From Saccharibacillus sp. O23 (GTDB lineage Bacteria; Bacillota; Bacilli; Paenibacillales; Paenibacillaceae), in assembly GCF_002205895.1 (NCBI RefSeq), contig NZ_NJDE01000001.1:1-64000 (forward strand): a stretch of 64,000 nt of DNA, read 5' to 3'. The position numbers were made by a program, and so were the translations under genes. Positions 53,286-61,522 of this stretch are shown here, one piece after another; the stretch's first letter is position 1, and each line of letters begins with the position of its first letter. Under the pieces are notes generated by a model. It was not told the origin of the DNA. It did not search any database and saw nothing but the letters and a program-made list of their open reading frames with translations.

Positions 53286-53916
53286 CCCCCACCACGCTAA
53301 AGCGTTCGTTCACGTGTTCGGCGTTCTCGATCTCGTCCACGATCGCGATGGCATAGTCGGGGTAGCTGATATAGCTGTCGCCTGCGGCGTTCACGGTCAG
53401 CACGTCGCCTGCGGCTTGGTAGCTGCCGGTTCTGGCGCCTTCGGCGTCGAAGAAAGCGGCCGGGCTGACGAACGTCCATTTCAAGCCTTCGGACGCTTGC
53501 AGGTCCAACAGGTTCTGTCCTTGATTGGAAGCGGTCGGCTTATACAGGTCCGGGAAATCCGGAGTATCGACCAGACGAGTGGTCTTGGCGTCGTCGACGT
53601 AGAGGCTGCCTGCGCCGCCGACGACGATCAAACGGGATTCCGGAGCGCCTTTGAACGCTTCGATCAATTTGCGGCCCGCTTCGACGTGACCGGATTCTTG
53701 GCCGGGAGGCATGCTGATCGCGTTGACCACGGCATCGAAACCTTGAACGTCTTCGGAAGTCAGGCTCAGCACGTCTTTTTCGACGACGGCTACGCCTTCT
53801 TCGTTGAATTTGGACGCGCTGCGCACGAACGCCGTCACTTCATGTCCGCGGGACTTCGCTTCCTGCACGATCAGATTGCCTGCTTTGCCGGTTGCGCCGA
53901 TAACTGCGATTTTCAT
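53275..53916 (-). CDS. NmrA-like NAD(P)-dependent oxidoreductase
   Basis: 213 residues from the ATG at 53916 (TGGAGG upstream). N-terminal nucleotide-binding IAVIGATGKAGNLIVQEA, VVNAISMPPG and RLIVVGGAGSLYVDD segments of atypical short-chain dehydrogenases such as YwnB or QorB-like quinone reductases. Its promoter is covered by a perfect dyad, which suggests induction by electrophiles or quinones through an HxlR/MarR repressor encoded elsewhere. Confidence 0.88.
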   Translation of the reverse strand: MKIAVIGATGKAGNLIVQEAKSRGHEVTAFVRSASKFNEEGVAVVEKDVLSLTSEDVQGFDAVVNAISMPPGQESGHVEAGRKLIEAFKGAPESRLIVVGGAGSLYVDDAKTTRLVDTPDFPDLYKPTASNQGQNLLDLQASEGLKWTFVSPAAFFDAEGARTGSYQAAGDVLTVNAAGDSYISYPDYAIAIVDEIENAEHVNERFSVVGEKA

Positions 53917-53971
53917 AGATAAAACCTCCATTGATATTAGATTCGAGCGGGATTCGATCTCGCCCGTTCAT

Positions 53972-54009
53972 TTGTAACTATTATAGTTACAATAAGATTG
54001 CTTTGTCAA
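53972..54009 (-). promoter_or_regulatory. Near-consensus promoter with perfect operator
   Basis: Minus strand TTGACA (54009-54004), 18-base spacer, TATAAT (53985-53980). A perfect 21-base dyad with arms TTGTAACTAT / ATAGTTACAA (53972-53992) covers the -10 box. Confidence 0.85.
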
Positions 54010-54024
54010 CTCTCTTTTTTATTC

Positions 54025-54078
54025 AAAAAAACAAGCAGCCTGTTCGCCAACGAATTCCCGCTGCGGCAGACTGCTTGT
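54025..54078 (-). terminator. Terminator of yhaM
   Basis: Arms ACAAGCAG / CTGCTTGT at 54031-54038 and 54071-54078 with a large loop, then six or more T on the minus strand (54025-54030). Confidence 0.75.
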
Positions 54079-54108
54079 TCTTGATTCGATCTTCGTATTT
54101 TTATCCGA

Positions 54109-55074
54109 TTATGCCCGATCTTTCGGTCCGCGGTACAGCGCTTTGCCTTCCAGTACGCGCAGCGGCACGGTCCATTCTTCGTTGTCCGGCATCATATCGA
54201 GCGCGTCTTCCGCCGCTTGAAGCTTGGCATCGAGTTGGTCGATATAATGCAGCGCGATCGCTTCGGCCGTTTGCGGCTGCACCGGGCTGCCCCATTCGCC
54301 TTTGTTGTGGTGGGCGAGGATCAAGTGCTGCATCAAGATCACTTTTTCCGAAGAAGGGTCCATCTCGAGCTTGAGCGCCGCTTCCGTCACCCAAGTCGAA
54401 GCCAGCGCCAGATGGCCCATCAGTTTGCCCGTGAAACTGTATTCGGACACGACGCCCAGTTCCGCGGTCATCTCCTCGGTCTTGGCGATATCATGCAGAA
54501 TGATGCCCGCCAGCAGCAGGTCGCGGTTCAGGAACGGACGCTGCTTGCAGATGAACTCGGCCAGCTCCAACATGCGCACGGTATGGTAAGCCAGACCCGC
54601 GTAGAACGCATGGTGCATCCCTTTGGCGGCCGGGTAATGCATCAGCTTGTCGCCGACTTTCTCGATGCAGTAATCGACGATGCGGCGCAGATCCGGATCG
54701 GCGATGCCTGCCGCGGTCGTCTTGATCGTATAGACCAGATCGTTCGGCGGTACCGGAGCGGAACGAATAAAATCGGTCAGCGTATAGCCGTCGTCCGGCT
54801 CGGCCGCGCGCAGCTTCGTGACTTTGAACTGCGGCTTTTCTCTATATTTCTGCACGATTCCGCGTACTTTTACCAGCATCGGCGCAAAAAACGTTTCTTT
54901 GTCCGTCGTGCTCGCGTCCCACAGCTTCGCCGGAATCTCTCCGCTCGCGTCCGCCAATACCATATCGAAATAATCTTTCGGCGGCGTGGAGTTGGTTTGC
55001 TTCAACTCGGCCGATTTCAACAGGTAGAATCCCGTAATGTCGTCGCCTTCAATAAATTCCTTGATCGTTTTCAT
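54109..55074 (-). CDS. yhaM: 3'-5' exoribonuclease YhaM
   Basis: 321 residues. N-terminal OB-fold (about 1-90) and a C-terminal HD phosphohydrolase domain (about 150-290) with metal ligands in HHAFYAGLAYHT and ILHDIAKTEE, and the LAHHNKGEWGSP segment of this family. Degrades RNA and single-stranded DNA from the 3' end. TTGGAGG precedes the ATG. Full length. Confidence 0.93.
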   Translation of the reverse strand: MKTIKEFIEGDDITGFYLLKSAELKQTNSTPPKDYFDMVLADASGEIPAKLWDASTTDKETFFAPMLVKVRGIVQKYREKPQFKVTKLRAAEPDDGYTLTDFIRSAPVPPNDLVYTIKTTAAGIADPDLRRIVDYCIEKVGDKLMHYPAAKGMHHAFYAGLAYHTVRMLELAEFICKQRPFLNRDLLLAGIILHDIAKTEEMTAELGVVSEYSFTGKLMGHLALASTWVTEAALKLEMDPSSEKVILMQHLILAHHNKGEWGSPVQPQTAEAIALHYIDQLDAKLQAAEDALDMMPDNEEWTVPLRVLEGKALYRGPKDRA

Positions 55075-55178
55075 TGCGTTCCTCCAAGAATTTGTGTCCG
55101 GGAGCGTATCCCTTTCTTCTATTATATAGGTTTGCCGCTCAGGAACAAAACGCGAACGGCTCCGAATATGTAAAAAGT

Positions 55179-55232
55179 AAAAAGCTCTGCGGCCGCGAAC
55201 CGAAACAAATACGGTCCGTTGCGCCGCAGAGC
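55179..55232 (-). terminator. Terminator of ykuS
   Basis: 10-bp arms GCTCTGCGGC / GCCGCAGAGC at 55184-55193 and 55223-55232, with TTTTTACTTTTT on the minus strand. Confidence 0.85.
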
Positions 55233-55247
55233 CGACAAACCCGACGA

Positions 55248-55484
55248 TCAGGCCTGTTCGAGAGCCTGACGCACCCGCGCCACGACATCATCGATCGACA
55301 TGCCGTCGATGCTGACGACCGGGAAGTCGAATTGGTCGACGTTGCCGTCATTCAACGTGCGTACTACCCCAAGATCGAATCCGCTGATATTTTCGTCGCT
55401 TTCGAACAGCTCCGCTTCGTATCCTTGTTCTTCCAGCGCTTCTTTGATATCCGCAAACGGTTTTTCTACAGCAATCTTGGCCAT
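55248..55484 (-). CDS. ykuS: YkuS-family (UPF0180) protein
   Basis: 78 residues from the ATG at 55484, GGAGGTG upstream. Matches the short UPF0180 family: AKIAVEKPFADIKEALEEQG, then DLGVVRT and a C-terminal VVSIDGMS segment. Function unknown; conserved across Bacillales. Confidence 0.85.
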   Translation of the reverse strand: MAKIAVEKPFADIKEALEEQGYEAELFESDENISGFDLGVVRTLNDGNVDQFDFPVVSIDGMSIDDVVARVRQALEQA

Positions 55485-55608
55485 GATCGGCACCTCCGGA
55501 AATGAATGATTTGGACGAGGAGAAGCTCCTCGTCATCCGTCATCCATTTCCCCGTTTTGCCCGCTTCTGAAACCGAGTCGGCAATCTCCGATCGCCGCGC
55601 GGTTCGGA

Positions 55609-57978
55609 TCACGCGTTCAGCAGGATCTCTCCGCCTTCGGCCGGAACCAGCAGTTCCGTGTTGCCGTCCGCCGTTTCGAATTCGACCGGCTGTCCGTCGA
55701 GCGTGACCGATGCGGCTTCGACGCCGTGCACGGCCACTCGGATCATCGTATAACCGTCTGCGTATCCGGCATGCCTTTTTTCCAATCGCAGCGCAAGACC
55801 TTGTTCCGTCTCGGCCTGACTGAAGCGGTATTCGTTATAGTCGCCGTCGCGGTAAGCGAAGCTCTCGCCGTCGTCTTCGAAATGTGTATATTCGCCGCTG
55901 CCGGGATAGACGTAGAGCAGCAGTTCGTCGATCTTGCGCTCGCCGACGTATTTGCGGTCCGGATAAGCCGGGAGCAGCGTGCCCGCTTGGACGTAGATCG
56001 GGCAGACGTCGAGCGGCGCTTCAGCCAGAATCGTACGGCCGCCTTCCAGCAGTTCGCCGGTTCGGTCGTCGTACCATTTGCCTTCCGGCAGATAGACGGC
56101 CCGATGACGTTTGCCCTGCTCGACGATCGGCGCGACGAGAATTCGGCTGCCGAACAAGAATTGATCGTCGATCTCGTGCACCTGTTCGTCATGCGGATAT
56201 TCGAGCACTAGCGGACGCAGCGGCGCGATCCCCGTATTCTCCGCCTCGCGCATCAGGTCATAGAGGTACGGCAGCAGACGATAGCGCAGCTTCATCGCTT
56301 TGCGGTACGCGTCTAGCGTCTCTTCGTCGTAAGCCCACGGCTCTTGATCGCGCGTGCCGATCGCCGTGTGATTGCGGAACAGCGGACTGAACGCGCCGAC
56401 CTGCACCCAGCGCACCAGCAGCTCCGGCGTGCAGTCGTGCGAGAAACCGCCGACGTCGCAGCCGCTGAACGCGAAGCCGCTCAGACCGAGGTTCATCAGC
56501 TGCGGAATCGACAGCCGCAGATGCTCCCAGAAGCTCTGATTGTCGCCGGTCCAGACGGTCGAATATTTCTGCGTGCCCGCGTATGCCGCCCGAGTGATCA
56601 CGAACGGCCGCTTGCCGCTCGCTTCGCGAATCCCGTCGAAAGTCGCCTGCGACATCAGATGGCCGTAGACGTTATGAATCTCGCGATGGTCCGCAGGGCG
56701 GCCGTCGTTCTTGAACTGCACGTCGTCCGGCAGCGGTCCGGTGAAGCTCGCCGGTTCGTTCATATCGTTCCAGATGCCCGCGACGCCCGCGTCCAGCATG
56801 ATCTTCTGATGATCGGCCCACCAACTGCGAACCGGCTCGTCGGAGAAGTCCGGATAGACGGAGTCGCCCGGCCAGACGCTGTTCACGTAAGTCACGCCGT
56901 CTTTGTCGGTCGCGTAATAGCCTTTTTCCAGACCTTCGTCGTAGATGCGGTAACCTTTGTCTTTTTTGACGCCGGGGTCGATGATCGTGACGATCTTGAT
57001 CCCCATATCGCGCAGTCTCGCGGTCAGCTCCGCCGGGTCCGGGAAGCGTTCGTTGTCCCAAGTGAACACCCGGTAGCCGTCCATATAGTCGATATCCAGA
57101 TGGATCGCGTCCAGCGGCAGATCGTGTTCACGGAATTTCTCCGCCACTTCCAGCACTCTCGACTCCGGCGCGTACGACCATCTCGATTGATGCGCGCCCA
57201 GCGTCCACAATTGCGGCAGCGGCGTGCGTCCGGTCAGCGCCGTATAGCGCGTGACCACGTCTTTGACTTCGGGACCGTAGATGAAATAATAGTCCAGATT
57301 CCCGTCGTCGGCGCCGAAGTAGTAGTACGCGGAATTTTCTTTGCCGAGATCGAAGAACGTCTTGAACGGATTATCGAAAAAGAGTCCGTACGCCGCCCGC
57401 TCTTTCAACGTGATAAAGAACGGAATGCTTTTGTACAGCGCTTTGTGGCTCTCGACATGCGGCGACGGATCGTCGGTGTTCCACATCTCGTATTCGTAGC
57501 CCCGTTTGTTCAGCGGTCCGGTCTTGTCGCCCAGTCCGTAGAATTTTTCGCCGCCTTCCATCGCTTTGAGTACTTCGATCTTGTGATGGCCGCTGGTGCG
57601 CATCGCTTCGTGTCCTTCTCCTTCCGCGATGCTGACGTTGCCGCGGCGCAGGAACGGATCGCGTCCGCCGCGGTAATCGAGGCAGATCGGCGTTCCGGCC
57701 GCATCGTGGATATCCACGTAAAAATGATCGTAGACGCGCACCACGAGTTCGTCCGTCGCGATCTCGAGCTGCCCGTCCCGCTCGCTGACCCGGTACTCGC
57801 AGTCTTCGAACGCCGGATTCGGCTGCTCCACGGCGCGCGATTTCGGTTCGGGGGTATGCAGCGGCGCAAACACATGGACCACCCGCGGATTCACGACCTC
57901 GATCCATCCTTCTCCGCTCTCGAACCCGAGCTTAACCCGTCGCCCTTCTTTTTCGTATCCTGTCCGTTTACCCCACAT
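55609..57978 (-). CDS. GH31 alpha-glucosidase
   Basis: 789 residues. Catalytic nucleophile Asp in WNDMNEP (about residues 402-408), acid/base region WTGDNQSFW, and an N-terminal beta domain (about 1-240) plus C-terminal beta sandwiches, typical of GH31. No signal peptide, so it works on imported oligosaccharides such as maltose or isomaltose derivatives. AAAGGAGG precedes the ATG. A LacI/CcpA-like operator lies 65 bases upstream of the start. Confidence 0.93.
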   Translation of the reverse strand: MWGKRTGYEKEGRRVKLGFESGEGWIEVVNPRVVHVFAPLHTPEPKSRAVEQPNPAFEDCEYRVSERDGQLEIATDELVVRVYDHFYVDIHDAAGTPICLDYRGGRDPFLRRGNVSIAEGEGHEAMRTSGHHKIEVLKAMEGGEKFYGLGDKTGPLNKRGYEYEMWNTDDPSPHVESHKALYKSIPFFITLKERAAYGLFFDNPFKTFFDLGKENSAYYYFGADDGNLDYYFIYGPEVKDVVTRYTALTGRTPLPQLWTLGAHQSRWSYAPESRVLEVAEKFREHDLPLDAIHLDIDYMDGYRVFTWDNERFPDPAELTARLRDMGIKIVTIIDPGVKKDKGYRIYDEGLEKGYYATDKDGVTYVNSVWPGDSVYPDFSDEPVRSWWADHQKIMLDAGVAGIWNDMNEPASFTGPLPDDVQFKNDGRPADHREIHNVYGHLMSQATFDGIREASGKRPFVITRAAYAGTQKYSTVWTGDNQSFWEHLRLSIPQLMNLGLSGFAFSGCDVGGFSHDCTPELLVRWVQVGAFSPLFRNHTAIGTRDQEPWAYDEETLDAYRKAMKLRYRLLPYLYDLMREAENTGIAPLRPLVLEYPHDEQVHEIDDQFLFGSRILVAPIVEQGKRHRAVYLPEGKWYDDRTGELLEGGRTILAEAPLDVCPIYVQAGTLLPAYPDRKYVGERKIDELLLYVYPGSGEYTHFEDDGESFAYRDGDYNEYRFSQAETEQGLALRLEKRHAGYADGYTMIRVAVHGVEAASVTLDGQPVEFETADGNTELLVPAEGGEILLNA

Positions 57979-58042
57979 CTGCTTGTTGTCCTCCTTTTAG
58001 CGACTTTTGACGACTTGCCTCAATCAGAGACAACTCACTTTG

Positions 58043-58056
58043 TGCAATCGTTTGCG
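58043..58056. promoter_or_regulatory. LacI/CcpA-type operator upstream of the GH31 gene
   Basis: TGCAATCGTTTGCG fits the LacI-family CG-centred dyad and partly the cre consensus. It lies in the 245-base divergent region with the ArsR gene; carbon-source control of the glucosidase is inferred. Confidence 0.5.
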
Positions 58057-58166
58057 TTAAAGAGTTCACGCTTCTCTCCCTACCTTGCAGCAAAATGGGA
58101 GCGTTGTCAAATCCGCAGGAATCAGGCGAGCGAAAATGCGCTTTCGACCGAACGTCGCGGAGGGAG

Positions 58167-58213
58167 TTGACACCTTCCACACTATATCGTATTATTCTAA
58201 TATAACGATATAG
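58167..58213 (+). promoter_or_regulatory. arsR-type promoter with inverted-repeat operator
   Basis: TTGACA (58167-58172), 17-base spacer, TATTAT (58190-58195). Arms CTATATCGT (58182-58190) and ACGATATAG (58205-58213) flank the -10 and start region, suited to ArsR autoregulation. Confidence 0.75.
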
Positions 58214-58223
58214 AGGTGATAAA

Positions 58224-58538
58224 ATGACGCTTCCCGATTTCGACAGCGGCGATCTTAAGGCATTCGACGAACCCGCCGAACTGCTCAAAGCGCTGGCCCA
58301 CCCGATCCGCCTGTGCATCGTGCGCGGGTTGATCCGCAAACAGAAATGCAACGTCTCTTATATGCAGGAGTGCCTCGGCCTTCCGCAGTCTACCGTATCC
58401 CAACATCTGCAAAAACTTCGCGGCGCGGGCATCGTCTCGGCGGAGCGAAACGGTCTGGAAGTGTATTACGTGATCGCCGATCCGCGCATCGCAGCGATCG
58501 TGAACGTTCTATTCGGAGAGGAAGAGTGCGAATCGTGA
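58224..58538 (+). CDS. ArsR-family repressor, likely sulfur-responsive
   Basis: 104 residues. Winged-helix with recognition helix LPQSTVSQHLQKLRGAG. Two Cys residues (in KQKCNVS and QECLG, about 11 residues apart) are a possible thiol sensor as in BigR/SqrR relatives; a Cys is also third from the end. Its last codon overlaps the GTG start of the CoA-disulfide-reductase gene (GTGA), tying it to sulfur metabolism. GAGGTG precedes the ATG. Confidence 0.88.
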   Translation: MTLPDFDSGDLKAFDEPAELLKALAHPIRLCIVRGLIRKQKCNVSYMQECLGLPQSTVSQHLQKLRGAGIVSAERNGLEVYYVIADPRIAAIVNVLFGEEECES

Positions 58539-61123
58539 GCAAAAAAGTATTGATCGTGGGCGGCGTGGCCGGAGGCGCTTCGGCCGCCGCGCGTCTGCGC
58601 CGACTGGACGAACAAGCCGAAATTATCATGTTCGAAAAAGGACCTTATATCTCGTTCGCCAACTGCGGGCTTCCGTATTATATCGGAGGATCGATCGCCG
58701 AACGCGAACGCCTGCTGGTGCAGACTCCCGAAGGCATGCGGTCGCGTTTTCGAATCGATGTCCGCACGCAGAGCGAAGTGATCGCCGTTGATCCGGACAA
58801 ACGCGTCGTTCAGGTACAAAGCGCCGATCGCGGCCTCTATGAAGAAAGTTACGACGATTTGATCCTGTCTCCGGGTGCCCGTCCGGTCGTTCCCGATATG
58901 CCGGGCAAAGACCTTCCTTCGATCTACACGGTGCGCAATATTCCGGATATCGACAAGATCAAAGAGAAAGTGACGTCCGGCGGCGCGCGTTCGGCGATCG
59001 TGATCGGCGGCGGCTTTATCGGCGTCGAGATGGTGGAGAACCTGATCGAAGCGGGACTCGATACGACTTTGCTCGAAGGTAACGACCAGCTTCTCGCGCC
59101 GTTCGATCCCGAGATGGCGGCTTCGCTCGCGCAGGAGATGGAGCAGCACGGCGTCAAACTGCTGTTCTCGCAGCGCGTGCAGGGCTTCCGTCCGGCGGGG
59201 GAAAGCGGCATAGGCGTGGAATTGGCCGGCGGCCGCGTATTATCGGCCGACCTTGTCATTCTCGCGATCGGCGTGACGCCGGATACCCGTTTCTTGCAGG
59301 GCAGCGGAATCGAACTGGGGCCGCGCGGGCATATCCGGGTCAACGAAGCGATGCAAACCAACTTCGAACATATCTATGCCGTAGGAGATGCCGTTGAAGT
59401 ACAGGACTATGTGCACGGATTCACGACTGCCGTTCCGCTGGCGGGTCCTGCCAACAAGCAGGGACGGATCGCCGCCGACCGGATCGCCGGACTGGATACG
59501 GTCTACAAAGGAACGCAGGGCACGTCGGTGATCAAAGTGTTCGAGCTGACAGGCGCTTCTACCGGCAGCAGCGAAAAAACGCTCAAGCGGCTCGGCGTCG
59601 ATTATCGGAGCGTCATCGTTCATCCTTCTTCCCACGCTTCCTACTATCCGGGAGCAAGCGCGATCGCGCTCAAACTGCTGTTCTCGCCGGAAGGCAAAGT
59701 GCTCGGCGCGCAGGCCGTCGGCTACGAAGGCGTGGAGAAGAGGATCGACGACATCGCCGTCGCGATCCGTTTCGGCGGCAGCGTCGGCGATCTGACCGAG
59801 CTGGAATTGAGCTACGCCCCTCCCTTCTCTTCGGCCAAAGATCCGGTAAACATGGCCGGTTATGCCGCGGAAAATATCGTAGCGGGACGCGCGCGCAATT
59901 TCTCGTACGACGAACTTGCCCAGCGCAATCCGGAGCAGTCCATTCTGTTGGACGTTCGCAGCGAATTGGAACACCGCGGCGGACGTATTCCCGGCTCGGT
60001 CTCGATTCCGGTCGACGAACTTCGGGATCGGCTGCACGAACTCGATCCGTCCAAAGAAATCTGGGCCTACTGCCAAGTCGGTCTGCGCGGCTACACCGCT
60101 TCGCAGATTCTGCGGCAGCACGGGTTCGACGTTCGCAACTTGAGCGGCGGATATAAGACGTACCGGCAGGCACGGTTCAAACCCGCTCCGCTGCCGGAAC
60201 CGACCGGCGACAACGGTCGCGGTAGCGGCGGCGGAAGCGGCGAAGCGCTCCCTTTTGTTGAAGCGGCTTCCGCTTTAGAGAGGCAGACGTCGAACGGCGA
60301 CGCGCAGCCTGCGCGGTCCGGAAGCGAGGCGCCTCTTGTATCCGCGAAGCCGGCGCACCTGACGAGCGAATCTTCCGGAAAGATCGACCGCGAGTTGGAT
60401 GCGCGCGGCTTGAGCTGCCCGGGCCCTCTGATGCAGGTCAAAAAAGCGATGGACGCGTTGGAAAACGGGCAAACGCTGCGCGTGCAGGCTTCCGATCCGG
60501 GCTTTTACGAAGATATCAAAGCTTGGGCCGGCATGGCCGGTTCCTCGCTGCTTCGATTGGAACGCGGACAAGGCGGAACGATCGAAGCGGTGCTCGCGAA
60601 GCAGGACGCGAAAAACGTTTCGGTTTCTTCTTCGCCGCTCGCGGCCCCGGCCGATCCGGCCAGCACGATGGTCGTCTTCAGCGGCGATCTGGACAAAGCG
60701 ATCGCTTCGTTCATCATCGCGAACGGCGCGGCGGCCAGCGGACGCAAAGTGACGATGTTTTTCACCTTCTGGGGCTTAAATGTCATTCGCAAGCCCGAAC
60801 GTCAGAAGGTATCCAAGTCTGCGATGGGCCGCATGTTCGATCTGATGCTGCCGAGAAGCAGCCGCAAACTCGGCTTGTCGCGCATGAATATGATGGGAGC
60901 CGGACCGAAGATGATCCGCGGCTTGATGAAGAATCACCATGTGGACTCGTTGGAATCGCTGATTCGCAGCGCCGCCGAGCAGGGCGTCGAACTGGTCGCC
61001 TGCCAGATGTCGATGGACCTGATGGGCATCCGGCAGGAAGAACTGATGGACGAAGTCCGGATCGGCGGAGTCGGGTATTATCTGGGACAGGCATCAATGG
61101 CGAATCATAATTTGTTTATTTAG
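58535..61123 (+). CDS. CoA-disulfide reductase / rhodanese / TusA / DsrE four-domain protein
   Basis: 862 residues starting with GTG at 58535. Domain order: FAD/NAD disulfide reductase (about 1-445) with VGGVAGGASAAAR and the redox Cys in SFANCGLPYYIGG; rhodanese (about 460-550) with active-site CQVGLRG; a linker rich in Gly/Ser; TusA-like domain (about 615-690) with GLSCPGPL; DsrE/DsrF-like domain (about 705-862). This full combination occurs in Bacillales and probably moves sulfane sulfur between CoA-persulfide and carrier proteins. Cotranscribed with the ArsR gene. Confidence 0.93.
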   Translation: MSKKVLIVGGVAGGASAAARLRRLDEQAEIIMFEKGPYISFANCGLPYYIGGSIAERERLLVQTPEGMRSRFRIDVRTQSEVIAVDPDKRVVQVQSADRGLYEESYDDLILSPGARPVVPDMPGKDLPSIYTVRNIPDIDKIKEKVTSGGARSAIVIGGGFIGVEMVENLIEAGLDTTLLEGNDQLLAPFDPEMAASLAQEMEQHGVKLLFSQRVQGFRPAGESGIGVELAGGRVLSADLVILAIGVTPDTRFLQGSGIELGPRGHIRVNEAMQTNFEHIYAVGDAVEVQDYVHGFTTAVPLAGPANKQGRIAADRIAGLDTVYKGTQGTSVIKVFELTGASTGSSEKTLKRLGVDYRSVIVHPSSHASYYPGASAIALKLLFSPEGKVLGAQAVGYEGVEKRIDDIAVAIRFGGSVGDLTELELSYAPPFSSAKDPVNMAGYAAENIVAGRARNFSYDELAQRNPEQSILLDVRSELEHRGGRIPGSVSIPVDELRDRLHELDPSKEIWAYCQVGLRGYTASQILRQHGFDVRNLSGGYKTYRQARFKPAPLPEPTGDNGRGSGGGSGEALPFVEAASALERQTSNGDAQPARSGSEAPLVSAKPAHLTSESSGKIDRELDARGLSCPGPLMQVKKAMDALENGQTLRVQASDPGFYEDIKAWAGMAGSSLLRLERGQGGTIEAVLAKQDAKNVSVSSSPLAAPADPASTMVVFSGDLDKAIASFIIANGAAASGRKVTMFFTFWGLNVIRKPERQKVSKSAMGRMFDLMLPRSSRKLGLSRMNMMGAGPKMIRGLMKNHHVDSLESLIRSAAEQGVELVACQMSMDLMGIRQEELMDEVRIGGVGYYLGQASMANHNLFI

Positions 61124-61141
61124 AATAGGATCGAGCATCAA

Positions 61142-61339
61142 AAAAAGACTTTTCGCTAGGGCGTGTACGCAAACTTCGAAGGAAGCAGATTTGGACGGAT
61201 TTTTGTTCTCAACAAGGAAGGGTTCTGAAGGCGTGCCGGGGCACGTCGAGGAACACTGACGTAGTGGAGGGCGAAAAGGCGGCTAAAGATGCACATCGTT
61301 AAGTTTGCGTACACGGCCTAAAGGGCGAGAAGTCTTTTT
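61142..61339 (+). terminator. Terminator of the sulfur-transfer gene, split by a mobile element
   Basis: Arms AAAAAGACTTTTCGC (61142-61156) and GCGAGAAGTCTTTTT (61325-61339), 15 bp with one G-U pair. A 160-bp element with terminal repeats sits between them where the loop would be. Confidence 0.75.
61159..61318. mobile_element. MITE-like element with TA flanks
   Basis: 160 bp. Terminal inverted repeats of 18 bp (61159-61176 and 61301-61318, one mismatch) reading GGGCGTGTACGCAAACTT on the left. Flanked on both sides by TA (61157-61158, 61319-61320), as expected for an IS630/mariner-type insertion. It has no reading frame. Confidence 0.75.
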
Positions 61340-61522
61340 GGCTTGCCGTTATAAGCTTCGGGTTAGTACGATAAAACTTTATTTCCCTCTGAAAAACCGG
61401 AAAATTATCGAAAACAAAATACTTGCTGACTTGTTCCGATTTTTCTGGTATAAAAGTATCTAGCTTCAAAGACAAATAGCGGAAATTCACTCCGCATTTC
61501 AGATTACAGGGGGAACAACGTT
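61340..61522 (+). promoter_or_regulatory. Upstream region of the S-layer protein gene
   Basis: 183 AT-rich bases. A probable promoter TGACTT about 16 bases before TATAAA (61449-61454) with an extended TGG. The leader then runs to a GGGGG ribosome site before the TTG start. Confidence 0.5.
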
